Positions 23,990-36,759 of a DNA stretch of 64,000 nucleotides are shown here, piece by piece (position 1 is the stretch's first letter; each line of letters begins with the position of its first letter). Made by a program: the position numbers and the translations under genes. Source of the stretch: Megaleporinus macrocephalus (lineage: Eukaryota; Chordata; Actinopteri; Characiformes; Anostomidae); NCBI GenBank assembly GCA_021613375.1, contig CM038711.1:14036576-14100575 (forward strand). Reading direction: 5' to 3'. The notes beneath the pieces were generated by a model. The model was not told where the DNA came from. It made no database searches and worked only from the letters and a program-made list of their open reading frames with translations.

Positions 23990-25104
23990 AGTAACATGTT
24001 GGCATGTTGTTCACTGAGGAGAAAAGAGCTTGAGTAGAAGACAAAGTCTCCATCAGCATCTAACATTGTACCGGTTAATGTCCGGTCAGTTCCCATTTCT
24101 TTTCCAACATGAGAACCTACCCATTTCCCACAGTTATTTTAAAATAACTGCTTTATTCTGCCCTGCGATTTACAGGATATCCGTTCATTAGCTCTGAAGC
24201 CCTTAAGGCTTATAGCAGAGCATGGAAATCACCAAATTGTGCTAGACCAGACAGGACCAGGGCCAAAAGTGAACACCCCTCAGGTTTTTTTTTTACTCAT
24301 TTAAGATCTATAGGATAAGTAACCACTTGCTGTAAAAGGCAATCTGATGTGTTTTTTTCACTTTCTGGAAGACCATGGATGACAGGCTGTTCCTTATGAG
24401 CTCTGATCTCAGTCCCATATCGTACAGAGCATTCGCAGCATTCCTCTCGAAGCCCTTGTTCGGGAAGGTGTGCGGCTCTTCTGACAGTGCTCGTTATGAT
24501 CAAGGCCACTGCAAAGCCTTGATCTGGAGTGCCTCCTACCGAGCCCAACAACTCGCAAACACACCGCGGGCTGCGTAGCGGCGCGCTACAGCAGGGCCTG
24601 CCCTGAAAACCACAGGGCTGCGATTCACATCAAGTCACTGCGTAGCAGCAGGAGGGCCCATTCATCTGACATTACCTTCTAAATTTCCGAAAGTGCTTTA
24701 CAACCATCCCATACAGAGACTGTAGAAACATCGGTAACACCGCACTTGAGCCCTGCTACATGACAGTTACATTATCATGCCAAAAAATATTATGACAGAT
24801 GTCCAGGACGTGTTCCCAACTTCCCCACGTCAATTAAAGTAGCCCATCTTTCTGCTCCTTTTGGTTTATCACTGCTTGGCACTTTTACTTTCCTACCAAA
24901 ACCAGTTTCAAGATTCAGTCTCGTGAGAAAAAGATGACGTTCTAGCTTCTGGTGGGTGACCCAAACAGTAGGTTGGAGAACTGTTTTTGATGATCTGGCA
25001 ACCCTACACTCTAAGGCTTCTTGAGTTCCATATAGGATGATCCTCCTTGAAAGTAGCTCTTGAAGGTACCAAAAAGGGCTGACATCATAACAGCAGAAAA
25101 ATTT

Positions 25105-25136
<32 letters not shown>

Positions 25137-25700
25137 TGACCTTTAGGACAAGGTAAAGAGATGTTTGAACCTCTGTTTGAACCTTTTACTTTTATTGTTC
25201 AACTAAATAAACTGTTTTTAGGCAGAGGCACACAAGTTCACTATAACTGGTCTAATGGTATTACATGTACTCATATGGAAAAACAGTGCTTTCGCTTGTA
25301 AGAGTGGTGATTTTTTAAAATCTGTATTAAACAAAAAAAAAAAAAAACCCAGACACTGCAGACACACTGTTCCTCCACCATTTCCTCTCATTACCTGCCT
25401 GAGCTCATGTTCATGAAAACTCATCAAATAAATGATTACAGTTAAGGTTGTGAATAATGAGGAGACACAGTTTGTTTATTAGTACATGTTGTACGCTGAT
25501 TAAAGCTTCAGGAAATAGAAAGTGAAACTGGTGAAGGACATCGTGGCCACTGGAACAATAATACGATTATTAACTTTTAATAACTTTTAATGAATTAATT
25601 GCACTTGAGTTTAGTTTGGACTTTTTTATTTATATCATTCTGTCTAGCGAACTGTTTAAACTTCAGCTACTTGACTTGCTTGGACTTAACTGTTTAAATT
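23990..25700. other. Gene-free stretch with a GC-rich block at 24375-24660
   Basis: 24375-24660 is unusually GC-rich (ccgcgggctgcgtagcggcg) and non-repetitive. A 67-codon plus-strand frame there has no recognisable domain. It could be conserved non-coding DNA. A short (TA)n run lies at 25104-25137 and an A13 run at about 25334. Confidence 0.3.
25104..25137. repeat. (TA)n microsatellite
   Basis: AT dinucleotide run of about 34 bases. Confidence 0.95.
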
Positions 25701-25737
25701 TGCATGTATCGTTGGTTACTTGGTAAAAAACAAAACA

Positions 25738-26188
25738 ATTGATTGCGGACCTCAGTCAAGGAGTAGAGGATTATCTGAATTGAGGTAAGATATAATTTGC
25801 TAATATAATCTTTTTGTATTTTAGAAAAAGAGAGAGGATGATTTTATCTGTATCACAAAAGATTTACATTAATAAGATGAAAGATATCCAATTAAAGATA
25901 TCCAAACGAATGCAATCATAGCTTAAAGAAAATTAGAAAGCAAACTACAACTTTTATTCCTGACTGCTGAGTTTCTTTGCCGTTTTACATTCCAAACACT
26001 AACAGTCATGGGGCGCTGGTTGGGCGGACCCTGTTGCGGCATGCTGCACAGGCAATTGATTACTGTAGCTGAGGATTGTCTGACTTGAGATAAGATGATA
26101 TAACATAAGATATCATTCGGAAATATAATTTGGAAAATCTAATTCTGATCTGGTCGGATTTTAGGATAAAAGACAGGATGATTTTCGG
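25738..26188 (+). repeat. Diverged tandem repeat, period about 316 bp (units 1 and 2)
   Basis: Unit 1 starts caattgattgcggac at about 25738. Unit 2 starts caattgattactgtagc at about 26054. Both continue with gaggatt.tctga.ttgag and later a gaggatgatttt/caggatgatttt block. Unit 2 is cut at 26188 by the LTR-like insertion. A third copy of the later half of the unit (from aagatatcca to gggcgctggttgggc) is at 28015-28195. Confidence 0.6.
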
Positions 26189-26592
26189 TGTCACGCCTGC
26201 CTGCTCTCCCTGTCCGCATCCTTTGTCTACATTTCCTCATCCTAACCATGTGCTAATGTTTAAGTCATGTGCTACGCATGTCTTTCTGTTTATGTTTTGG
26301 TCACGTGTCTGTCCTGTCTCCGCCCCTCACCTGTTCCTAGTTGTTCCAAGGTGTTACTCGTTTCCTTTGTTAGTCTCTGCATATATACCTACTGTTTTTC
26401 TCCCTTGGCTTATTGGTTAATTTTCAGTTCATGTCACTTGTGGTGTTTGTTCCTGTTCGTCCTGTGTCTCAGCCTTTTGTTTGTATTTCAGGTATTGTTC
26501 TTGTGCTTTGTGTTTAGTTTTGTTTGAGGTTTGTTTTGCCATCCCGTCTGTCCTGCCTTTGCCGCCTCTGCTCCACGCACCCCAATCTGACA
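26189..26592 (+). mobile_element. Solo-LTR-like element
   Basis: Begins TGTCACGCC and ends CTGACA (404 bp), the TG...CA layout with TGTCA/TGACA inverted ends. It is pyrimidine-rich on this strand, with a TATA-like tctgcatatatacc at about 26380, as expected of a retrotransposon LTR promoter. Flanking pentamers ttcgg/ttctg match at 4 of 5. Related pieces at 12062 and perhaps 46646. No gag or pol found. An alternative reading is a DNA MITE with short terminal inverted repeats. Confidence 0.5.
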
Positions 26593-26639
26593 TTCTGCAA
26601 TAGACCTGGACAATAATTCGATAACAGTATTTACTGCGA

Positions 26640-26732
26640 CATGTTTCAATAATGTAATGTATTATTTACGGCAGGGTAGCTGCAAAATCACCCTTAATGG
26701 CCCGTTGGTACGTTGCAATTGTTCCTTTCACC
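26640..26732 (+). mobile_element. Fragment of the 20.0-kb hAT-like element family
   Basis: Shares aatcacccttaatggcccgt and ttgcaattgttcctttcacc with 20141-20192. It ends exactly where the MITE at 26733 begins, so it was the insertion target of that MITE. Confidence 0.65.
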
Positions 26733-27700
<968 letters not shown>

Positions 27701-28014
27701 GCTTCATAGAAGCTTTATGTTACATTACCTGGCATGCACTATTGCAGCTGAAATACTAAACTACATTTTCTATGATGTAATTTGATGACATCATAAATGC
27801 CCTTTTTTTTTTACCTTGACCTATAAAGTATATGTACTCTTACTTTCTATTTATTACTTAGCTAGGTCACAACGAATTGTTCATTAGGACATTAGGAGGC
27901 TAAGTAACTCGGGATCAGTTGCATCTTCCACTCGAGTCAAATAAACTTGTATGCTAATGTGCTATTTATGAGTTAATTGACTGAAATGTTTGATAACAAA
28001 TTTTAGATTTTTGG

Positions 28015-28195
28015 ATTATTTTTATTAATAAGATAAAAGATATCCAAAAGAATGCAATCATAGTTTAAATAAAATAAAAAAGCAAACCACAAATTTCATT
28101 CCTGACTGCTGAGTTTCTTTGCTGCTTTAACATTCCTAACCCGAACAGTCATGGGGCGCTGGTTGGGCAGACCCTGCTGCAGCATGCCGCATAGG
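28015..28195 (+). repeat. Third copy of the about 316-bp repeat
   Basis: aagatatccaaaagaatgca and cctgactgctgagtttcttt and catggggcgctggttgggc match 25880-26035 closely. It is separated from the first two units by the LTR, the hAT fragment and the MITE. Confidence 0.7.
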
Positions 28196-28544
28196 CTAAA
28201 TGGGGTCTAGGCAGAGGTGTGCTCAAGCAGACACTAGATGAACAACTACATGGGGTTTTAGTATAAAAAGGTTTGACTAGATTTCTGAACTGTTCGCCAG
28301 ACCATCGTCCTGTCCTGACTTCTGGAACGAGGTTCCAGTGCAATCTGCCTGTTTTCGCCCACGTCATGACATCTGCCATTATATAAGTACTGCATAGTTA
28401 TGTCATGGTTATGAAACAGGGTTTAAGGGTTTAAGTATTATGGAAATATTTTAGATTTTATTAGAGCAGTTTTTTCTTGGAGATCCACTGACAAGCACAT
28501 TTAAGGGTTCAACTGCTTCAACACCTCCAACTCCATAAATTACA

Positions 28545-28640
28545 GTTAGTCATGGCCGAAAGTGTGGGCACCCCTGAATTTTTTCCAGGAAACTAAGTAC
28601 TTCTTCCGATATATTACTGCAATTAGACGCATAATTGCAA
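28545..28640 (+). mobile_element. Tc1-like terminus relic
   Basis: catggccgaaagtgtgggca cccctgaattttttccagg resembles the 'tggccaaaagtgttggcacccctga' terminal sequence of a common fish DNA element. The opposite end was not found. Confidence 0.4.
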
Positions 28641-28844
28641 TAATTTCTTTAACGACATTTTATCTGACAAAAGTACAGATAAAGGTTGAGCTTAAAGATG
28701 AGGGTTAAGGCCCCTACCGCTCAAACGGGCTTCACTGCTGTGATTTATTAAAATGAAAGCACATTCACTCAAGCATGTATATGACTGAGATGTCAAATGT
28801 GATTTCTTGGGTGGCAAAAATGTGACTTGGCAGGTGATGTAAAA

Positions 28845-29563
28845 GGCCTTTACCAAAGATGTCAAAAGTGTTCACATTCATTAGTCAGGTAGAAGCATAG
28901 ATACTAGGGTTTAATACTTGTGTAGAAGTATCAACTCAAGCTTTTTACTCCGGTAAAAGTGTAAAAGTACTGCTTTCAGAACTACTTAAAGTATAAAAGT
29001 AAAAGTAATGTAAGGGAAAAAATGCCATTAAGGACAAAAGATTATGGCCACACCGCGGGGGCCTATAGTGTACTAGACCACATCCCAAAAAAACATTCTT
29101 TTAAAAGTCATAATGACTATAATGTTATATTAAAAAGTTAATGGGATGCGCTAGGCTTCCTGTTTCAGTCGCATATATGCCCATTAAAAATGAATGTAGT
29201 TTAGTACAATGTAAATATATTAAAGAAGCATATCTGTGTACTACTGAGTATTAACATGTGTTTCATGGAGCAGAAGATATGATGACTAGTTGTCTACAAG
29301 TATTGTAATGGTGTAAAAAGTCAAACTTCAAAGGCATGTTATTAATAACCTTTACTGGAATGTAAATGTAGATGAATGAAAACAAGCTGAAATGAAATAG
29401 GAGTAACAAGGAGTAACAATTTTTAAAATGTAAGGAATGGAAAGTACAGATAATGGTGTGAGTAGAGGTAAAAAGTTATCTGAAAGTATAAATAATCAAA
29501 ATTTCTACTTAAGTAAGGTACTGAAGTATTTGTACTTCGTTACTTGACACCTCTGGCCTTTAC
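28845..29563. mobile_element. hAT-like MITE with TSD (about 700 bp)
   Basis: The element 28854-29554 is flanked by perfect direct repeats ggcctttac at 28845-28853 and 29555-29563. The terminal inverted repeats are imperfect: aaagatgtcaa at the left against agaggtgtcaag (reverse complement) at the right, and both arms carry the typical 'agtactnnagtac' fish MITE text. Non-coding. Confidence 0.65.
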
Positions 29564-29803
29564 TAACCTAAGATGATCAATTTGTGCAACTTATTTGTGT
29601 GATCTGTCTAGACAGTAAATTAGTTCAAGCATATGTATGACTGATGTTATCTTGCACATTAAACATGAGTTTCCAGAAAACAAAAACATTCTTTTATTCA
29701 CCCACTGTTTAATTCTTGCTAAACTCGCGGGCAACATAACCTCTCTCTGCCCAATCACAGTCATCTTTGGCCTGGTTGAAACTGGAACTTTTTCACAAAC
29801 ACT

Positions 29804-30181
29804 AACATCAGAATCCATCCATCCATCCATTATCTTCCGTTTCATCCCGCTAGTTGGGGTCACGGGGTGGCCTGGAGCCAATGCCAGTTTTATCCGGTGA
29901 GGACAATGGCGGGGTACACTATGAACAGGTCGCCAGTCCATCACATGGCCAACACACACTCACACCTACAGGCAGTTTAGAGTGACCGATCAACCCAACA
30001 TGTATTTGTTTGGACTGTGGGAGGAAACCCGAGTTCCCGGAGGAAACCCACTCAAGCACAGGGAGAACATAAATACTCCACACAGAACTACCCGGACTGG
30101 GAATACAACCCAAGGGAATCATCTTGCTATGAGGCGACAGTGCTAACCACTACACCACCATGCTGCCAACATCAGAATCCA
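29804..30181 (-). mobile_element. tRNA-derived SINE with 14-bp TSD
   Basis: The element (29818-30167) lies on the minus strand between perfect direct repeats aacatcagaatcca at 29804-29817 and 30168-30181. Its 5' end reads ggcagcatggtggtgtagtg; A-box TGGTGTAGTGG (30147-30157) matches the tRNA-type Pol III promoter, and the B-box position (30100-30110) is degenerate, reading GGTTGTATTCC. The body is the common fish 'gtgggtttcctcc' type and the 3' end is a (GGAT)n tail. Not a functional tRNA gene. Confidence 0.85.
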
Positions 30182-32940
30182 CCAAAAAGCAAATTACATA
30201 GCCCAGTGTCACCATTTGCTCAGAAGTAAAAGAGGCCCTACTTGCACTTGATGTTCTGCAGGGTTATTCTTTGTCTGGTGTGAAGCTCCATGTCATATTA
30301 GCTTAAACTGAATTACAGCAATACAAGCTGCAAGTGAAAGAGATTAAAAAATGAAGTGGAGAAACTCTGTTTTCTCACCTTTCCAAAGTGGAAAGTATCA
30401 TGCACAATGTAACAGTTTCACAAGAAGTAAAAGATTCTCCTCACAGGTTTTCTGCTTCTTTTCAGCAGCGTGAACAACTTGAAATTCCACCCTTCCATAG
30501 TTTAGTCACAGAAAGTGGTTTCTCACGATCCACGTAATACCAGCTCTGGGCTCTGGGGTGGTCAGTCCATGGTTCTTAGAACAGAAACCACTACTTGGTT
30601 TGATTGTGTTAGTGTGCTTCGCTCTTATTTTACTGCAGAAATCATTTCTTTCCAGCGAGCACTGCATGATGTATTGCAATGTATTTGTACTGATTTGCAT
30701 TCATGATGCCTTCCATCAAAAGCAAATCACCAACTCCAGATGTTGTTACACATTCCCTTGCACTCGTATTGGTGCTCCACCACGCTTGATTGATGGACAC
30801 AGACACGGTTCAAAGAGTCTTTCATTGCTCCACTGGAATATCCGCTGCCTTTGGTTACTTCCAAAGATCTTAGTTTATAGGAACTCCAGAAGATCTCATA
30901 ATTAACTGGTTCAGATGTAAACAAAGTCATTCTAGAGAACCTTACTGAGTCAGGATTGTTCACAGTAGTAATGAGAACCAGACATCTGGAGAGTTTAATG
31001 GTTAGATATATACTGTTTGATGTCTGACATTCAGGGTAGTGTAGCAAAAATTTGTATTTGAATCTATTTCTTTGATCAAGGCAAGGCAAAACAGTCCCCC
31101 AGGAAACCCCCCATCCACATTTTCCGCTAGTCTACCACCAACATACGACTTTTAGGTTCATTGGTGGGTTTGGATACTATAATAAATGGCTATATTTGTG
31201 TTGTAGACATTTGGGCCCTGGTTCCCATCACCACCACTACTGTAAAGAAATTTCACATCAGACTACGATTGGCTGTTTACATCTTAACTGAATTATTTAG
31301 ACATTTTGAAACACTGGTGGAATTCTATTTTAAGACTCCCATGAAGCATTCCTTTATGTTGTTCCAACCTTAATGGATAGTGTCGAGTCAACTTCTCCCA
31401 GAGAAAGGACGGGCAGAAACTCTTGATCTGAAGCAACAGTGGAGCTTGATCTTTAGTTCTCTCTGAAAGATGAAAGCTTTAAGTACTGTCTGTTAAAACA
31501 GTGGGAGCCCCTTTTTCTCAGTATCATCTAATAATTCTTTAAACAGCTGTAACTGGCTGGTTTCAAGATTGGAAGGGCGGAGGAGTAAAGGCAGAAGTAG
31601 GGTGCACAAAATTACAGCAGACAAATGAAATCCTGGCAGATATGATATGAGAATAATTGTTAAAGGCTTTTGTGTAATTGTCTGTAATGCAGCACTGTGC
31701 AAAAGTCTTAAGGACACTGTTTAAGCCCATTTGTCTTGGCAATGAGTGTGCCTGGGATTGTTATATTACTAGAATCTGTGTCATTAAACGAACTAGAACT
31801 AGATATATTCTGAGCTAGTTTGAAAAACTAAAAGTCTAGTTCCAAATTCTCTATAGAAGTCTCCAGCCAATTTTTGAATTTGCCAAATTTAATCAACAGC
31901 ACACTTGATTAGCCAAACCCAGACTTGGCAGATAACTTCAAATAATAGAAGGTTGCTACAAGAAGTGATAACAACAACAATATTTGTATTCATTAAGAAA
32001 GAATGCAAGATGGCACCGCAAGTGGACGCCATGATGAGAAGCTTATATATATAATATGTGTGCATTTGTTTGTTAATGCACTCTGTTGTATGTTCGACTC
32101 AGTTAGTTGGAACAGGACACAGTTACTGGTCTTCAGGGACAATTGATTGGCCTAACCAAGTTTTTGGAATTTCTGTTGGAACATTCTGTTGGTTAGAAGT
32201 TGGTGAATACATACACTTGTGCCTTTTAACTCAAAAAACAGTAAGTCTAAGAAGAGCTTGTTCGCTGATACCAAATGTGATGAACTACATTTAATCAAAA
32301 CTGATATTTGTAATCCAACACTGCAGCACCTTAACTATGAAGCATGCATCATTCATTACAGACACATGTGCCCAGATGTTAAAAACAAGTTACAAATAGG
32401 CAGCTGAGAGTTTTTGTTGATATTTGAATGAAGTCTGTTTTAGCCTTTGACGTAAAAAAAGCACTGCAAATGGTAAATTAGCAGAAAACGCATTACCACA
32501 TCCTTTTTTTGGCTTTAGATAACAATGTACTCTACAGCATGGAAGCTGTCAGCAGTTTTATCTTTGAACTGCAATTGGAGCTTCAAATTCAAACACTGGC
32601 ACCCTGTTTCCAAACAGAAAGCTTGTAGGCTGGAGGACTGACATAAGAAGAAAAGAAAGAGCGTATGATTGGAGTGGCCATAATAAAGCGAGAGCACTCA
32701 CTGAACAGAAATAAAATCTCACTTTCATCTTCAAAAATTTGGCTTATCAAAATATTCTTTCCTCATTTGATTGCATAAGCCTGGATCAATCTGGGTAGAC
32801 TCAGTCAGTGAAAGAGAATAAATAAATCTCATAAAAAAATCAGTGGCACTGAATAACTTTGGGCTTGTGTGCTTCAGCAGCCCAAGTACACAGGTGCTTT
32901 GAACCCCCCCACCTCCCCCCTCCCCCAATATCATGGCTGT
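30182..32940. other. Gene-free stretch
   Basis: 30480-31100 has the feel of an old DNA-transposon interior, but I cannot place it. A transposon-terminus-like gtgcaaaagtcttaaggaca lies at about 31697. No exon or tandem array is seen. Frames of up to 120 codons carry no recognisable domain. Confidence 0.35.
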
Positions 32941-32949
32941 CCAATAAAA

Positions 32950-33160
32950 AAATAAGAATCCCCAAAATGGCAACTTTACAGGAAAGGCCAAAAACTGTCT
33001 TCACTTTCAATGAAAGTCAATGAAAGCAGAATTTTCCAAGCTATTTTAAAGCATTTCTATTGGTCCATTTGTCATTAAATATTGCCACTATGTATTCAAT
33101 TGATGTAGAAAAATAAGATATACACATTTTCATTGGCCAGCGATGCTATACTGACCACAT
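32950..33160 (+). repeat. Interspersed repeat, copy 2 of the pair at 120-350
   Basis: Collinear with 120-350: caaaatggcaactttacagg, gcatttctattggtcca, gccagcgatg. Same orientation. Confidence 0.5.
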
Positions 33161-33782
33161 AAACAATTAGACCTGAATAAACAGAAGGGTGGTCTCTAAT
33201 TTCTGCACTCAGTACTTTACTTACTTAGCTTATAACTAAAAAAGCAAACATCAGACGTCAAGCAAGTCTTGGCTAATTAAAAGAACTGATAAGGAAAATC
33301 GTCTAACTTTAAAAGAAGACTCTACCAGCCCAACACGTTTCTGCAGATTTTCTCAGAGTTGTTTACTTGCTTGTCATTAGTACAAGTTTGACAGCATAGA
33401 AAAGCGAACGGAACTGCCGACACCTGGCAGGGCGTGAAAGGAGAGACGAGGAGCGATTCAGCCCAACCTCCAGCTCAGATCCCTCAAAAAAAACTCAGCT
33501 TCGGGCCTGCTGAAATTCCAAGGTCCCAGAGACACATATACAGCCGAAAACACACAGCCAGCGTGGAGCAGTGCTACAGTTCTGCGGCCCTGAGGAAAGG
33601 TTTGTGAAAATGCCACCTCTCATGAGGATCACCTCGCCAGCTTTGCCGTCCCACACGTGCTTTAGGCTAAAATCACAAGAACCTGCGCACGCACAAACTC
33701 ACCGGCACAGTACCACCACTGCTGCACAGTGAAAGTTTAACTGTATTTAAACTCTAATGCAACTTTAGTGCACTGAAACATA

Positions 33783-33870
33783 CACTATACAGCTAAAAGT
33801 ATGTGAACACCTGGCCAGCACACCTATTAAACATTCTATTCCAAATCAATCTTCATTAATTACTTCCCAA
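33783..33870 (+). mobile_element. MITE left terminus fragment
   Basis: cactatacagctaaaagtat followed by gtgaacacctggccagcaca corresponds to the terminal repeat of the family whose right end is at 15900-15924. The rest is not recognisable. Confidence 0.45.
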
Positions 33871-34587
33871 CTCAATGCAGTTTGAGACAATGTGTGTATC
33901 AGTTCAGGTGTGCAATGTGCTCAGTGTTGAGTTAGAGTTTTGACTAATAATATCTGATTACCTGCAGAAATGAACTGATCTTGGCGCGACAAGGCTTTCT
34001 AAAGAAATACTCATAACTCATCTTAATAAAGCAGATCTCCACTAACTGGACTGACCTCAGGAGAACTGGCCCACATACCGTCCATCTAATGACTAATCAC
34101 GTCTAATGACTTATTGGGTCTCATCACTGCGTGATTTCTCAGCGGAGTGCAGGTCAGTGCAGTGGCTGCTCACCTGCGTCCTGCCCTCTGCCTTCTGCCA
34201 CCTGCCAGAGCTGCAGGTAGCCCAGAGCAGCGTTCACACGTTACACCCCGCTGCCTGCTGCTAGTCGCGTACACTGCCCGTTAACAGTCTGAAGATATCT
34301 TGTCGTCTTTAGAAGAATTTCGATGTAATTTTGTAGGTCTGCATAAATTACTGTATTCTAGATCTGGCCAATAAAATGAGCCACCGGCTGTGAAAGTAAC
34401 CAGGAGTGTGTAGTGTTGCTAATACTAATGCTAATACTTTGGCTATATTTAGCTTTAACACTCAGCATCATGTTATTGAAAGGCTGTCTTTATACACTTG
34501 CAGGCAAAAGTTTGAATACCCCAAATGACATTATTTACAGATTTTTTTTTGTTTACAGACTTACATATAGATTTTTTGTCAATTGTA

Positions 34588-34695
34588 GTTCTGTTATTTT
34601 TATCCATCCATTATCTTCCGCTTTATCCCAGCTGGAGCCAATCCCAGCTTCATTGGGCGAAGGCAGGGTACACTATAGACAGGTTCTGTTATATT
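34588..34695 (-). mobile_element. 5'-truncated SINE copy with TSD
   Basis: The 82-bp 3' part of the same SINE (34601-34682; atccatccattatcttccgc at the tail) lies between gttctgttatttt (34588-34600) and gttctgttatatt (34683-34695), a 13-bp TSD with one mismatch. Truncation at the 5' end is expected of incomplete target-primed reverse transcription. Confidence 0.75.
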
Positions 34696-34851
34696 TAGTT
34701 TCTGTTAAATGTATCATATCGTGAAGAAAAGAAATCTAAAGTTCACGGCTTGATTAAAGTTGTGGGGGAGTCGTATAGCACATCAGCCTTGTGATTAAAG
34801 AAGATAATGCTAACATGCACACCAGCCAAGATATATTTTGTGCATGTGCAT

Positions 34852-35128
34852 GCACCTACCACTTCATTAGGGGTACCTACATTGTATCTACACTCATTCC
34901 CCATTATATCGGCCCCACTTTGCAGTTCTACAATTACAGATTGCAGTCCATGTGATTCTCTGTATACTTTGCTAACCTCATTCTTAAACCACAGGCCTAC
35001 ACAGAGCAGGTATTATGTTAGTGTAGGATCATTCTCAGTACTGCTATGACACTGATGTGGTGATGATGTGATAGAGTGTGTTGCACTGGTGCGAGTAGAT
35101 CAGACCCAGCAGTGCTGCTGGAAATTAT
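34852..35128 (+). mobile_element. Foldback MITE, left-half fragment (copy B)
   Basis: Matches the left part of copy A in order: tctacactcattccc, ttctacaattacagattgca gtcc, cagagcaggtattat, gatcattctcagtactgc, cccagcagtgctgctgg. It stops before the palindrome centre. Confidence 0.7.
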
Positions 35129-35504
35129 AATGGAAAACTCAACAGTTTTACCTTATAAACTATTGTTAAAACACATATTGCTTTCTCTTTCACTAAAATA
35201 TGGTAAGTACTGAGTACTGACATCAGAACTGTGTGGGCTTTGGCATTATTCTAAGACTCGAAGTTCTATCAGTTGATCTTTCACTTTTAGCCTTGTTGAA
35301 AAAAACCCCAGAAAAGATCTTTACAGTTCTGTGCTGTTAAACAGCTAGAAACACCTGCAACGTCTGGCTGCAGGGTAGGACATTTTAGAAGCTCCTTTGT
35401 TGATAAACTGCTGATACGTCTGGATAAATTGATGAAGCATGACACATCTTCACATCATGCATATGTATATCTGGCCAGTCATTACATTAAGTATTGTCCT
35501 AGTA

Positions 35505-35580
35505 TGTACACTCGCTCATTTTATCAGCTCCAATTACCATATAGGAGCACTTCTACAATGATAGACTGCAGAGAGAGAGG
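35505..35580 (+). mobile_element. Foldback MITE, terminal fragment (copy C)
   Basis: tcattttatcagctccaatt accatataggagcacttcta and gatagactgcag match the left arm of copy A. Confidence 0.65.
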
Positions 35581-35739
35581 TAAGATCACAACTTTCCCCC
35601 CATTCTGATGGCTGATGTGTGCTGTTCCATAGCTGCATGACTCTATGCCTTTGACTGCAGCCATATGAGTGAGTGTACAATGTGTGTAAATAAAAATTGT
35701 GTCTCTATTAGAAACAACTCTTACACAGCCACTAAACAG

Positions 35740-36378
35740 CTGCTTTATTACAAACACCCCCCTTACACATCCATTATACGGCCAGTTACACTTAACTAAA
35801 CGGTCACTAGAAACATCCATCCTATATTCACTAACTGGCCACCTAGAAATGCATACTTACATTTACACTAAACACTTTATAAAAAACACCTCCACTATTA
35901 TCCCACTAATTTAATACTTACACTCAATTGCCAATTCTAAATGATTAATAACTTCTTTACGCTTATACTAACTGGTAAACGTATTAAAAACACCCCCCTA
36001 ATAGTTTTACTTACTGGCCATTTTATCAGAAACATTTTATCAGAAACACCTACTTTATACTTCATTAAAAATGTCTACCAAATATTTCCACTAAATTGAC
36101 ACTTTATTAGAAGCACTTACCTTACATTTCCATTAACTGGCCACTTTATTAGGCATGTCTACAGTATATTTTCAACAACACTTTATAATAAACACGTCTC
36201 GTACCTCCACTAACGGAATACTTATCTTTCACTTAAATGACCACTTTATAGGAAACAACTACTTCACGCTCAAACTAATTGGTTACTGTATAAAAAACAC
36301 CCCACCCCCTAATACTTTCACTAACTGGACACTTTTTTAGACACTTATACTTTCTCTAATTGGTAATTGGTGTACCAT
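35740..36378. repeat. Degenerate satellite, units about 40-45 bp
   Basis: Repeated loose motif: actaactggccactttatta g, then aaacacctac, then tttacacttcca, with substitutions and indels, at least a dozen times. The block resumes at 36757-36860 after a Tc1 insertion. The frames here are incidental. Confidence 0.75.
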
Positions 36379-36379
36379 A

Positions 36380-36720
36380 TACACTACCGCTCAAAAGTTT
36401 AGGATCACTTTAGAATTTAATTTTATGCAATTTTCAAACAATATTGTCCATTTCACAATGAATCTACGTGTATCAGATGATTTTTAAAGAATACAAATAT
36501 TTGTATTAAAGCCTATTTTTCTTATTTTGCATATAGTCCTATTATCAGCAATTCTAGGTTAGTTAAGTATCTGAAGCATCAGCAGTTGATGGCTTGCTGA
36601 CCGGCTCAAAATAGCCAGAAAGAAACAACTTTCTTTGGAGACCCGTCAGTCTATTGTTGTGTTAAGGAAGGAAGGCTACTCCATTGTAAACAAGAACACT
36701 GTGATTCCAAACTTTTGAGC

Positions 36721-36722
<2 letters not shown>
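36380..36722 (+). mobile_element. Internally deleted Tc1-like element
   Basis: gctcaaaagttt at 36389-36400 is perfectly inverted at 36709-36720; tacactaccgctcaaaagtt is a typical fish Tc1 terminus at a TA site. Inside, 36623-36690 reads QLSLETRQSIVVLRKEGYSI, the first helix-turn-helix of a Tc1 transposase, in one open frame. The remaining roughly 300 codons are deleted. The right outer end runs into a (TA)n tract. Confidence 0.8.

Positions 36723-36757
<35 letters not shown>
36723..36757. repeat. (TA)n microsatellite
   Basis: TA run of about 34 bases replacing the outermost right terminus of the Tc1 element. Confidence 0.95.

Positions 36758-36759
<2 letters not shown>

Noticed and set aside
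24375..24578. 67-codon plus-strand frame in a GC-rich block as an exon
   Set aside because: No homology recognised and no convincing acceptor/donor pair; GC content alone lengthens frames.
30090..30160. tRNA gene on the minus strand
   Set aside because: Only the A box is convincing; the B box is degenerate, no cloverleaf forms, and the sequence is the head of a SINE with TSDs.
35699..36340. Small frames in the satellite region
   Set aside because: They follow the tandem repeat and have no independent support.
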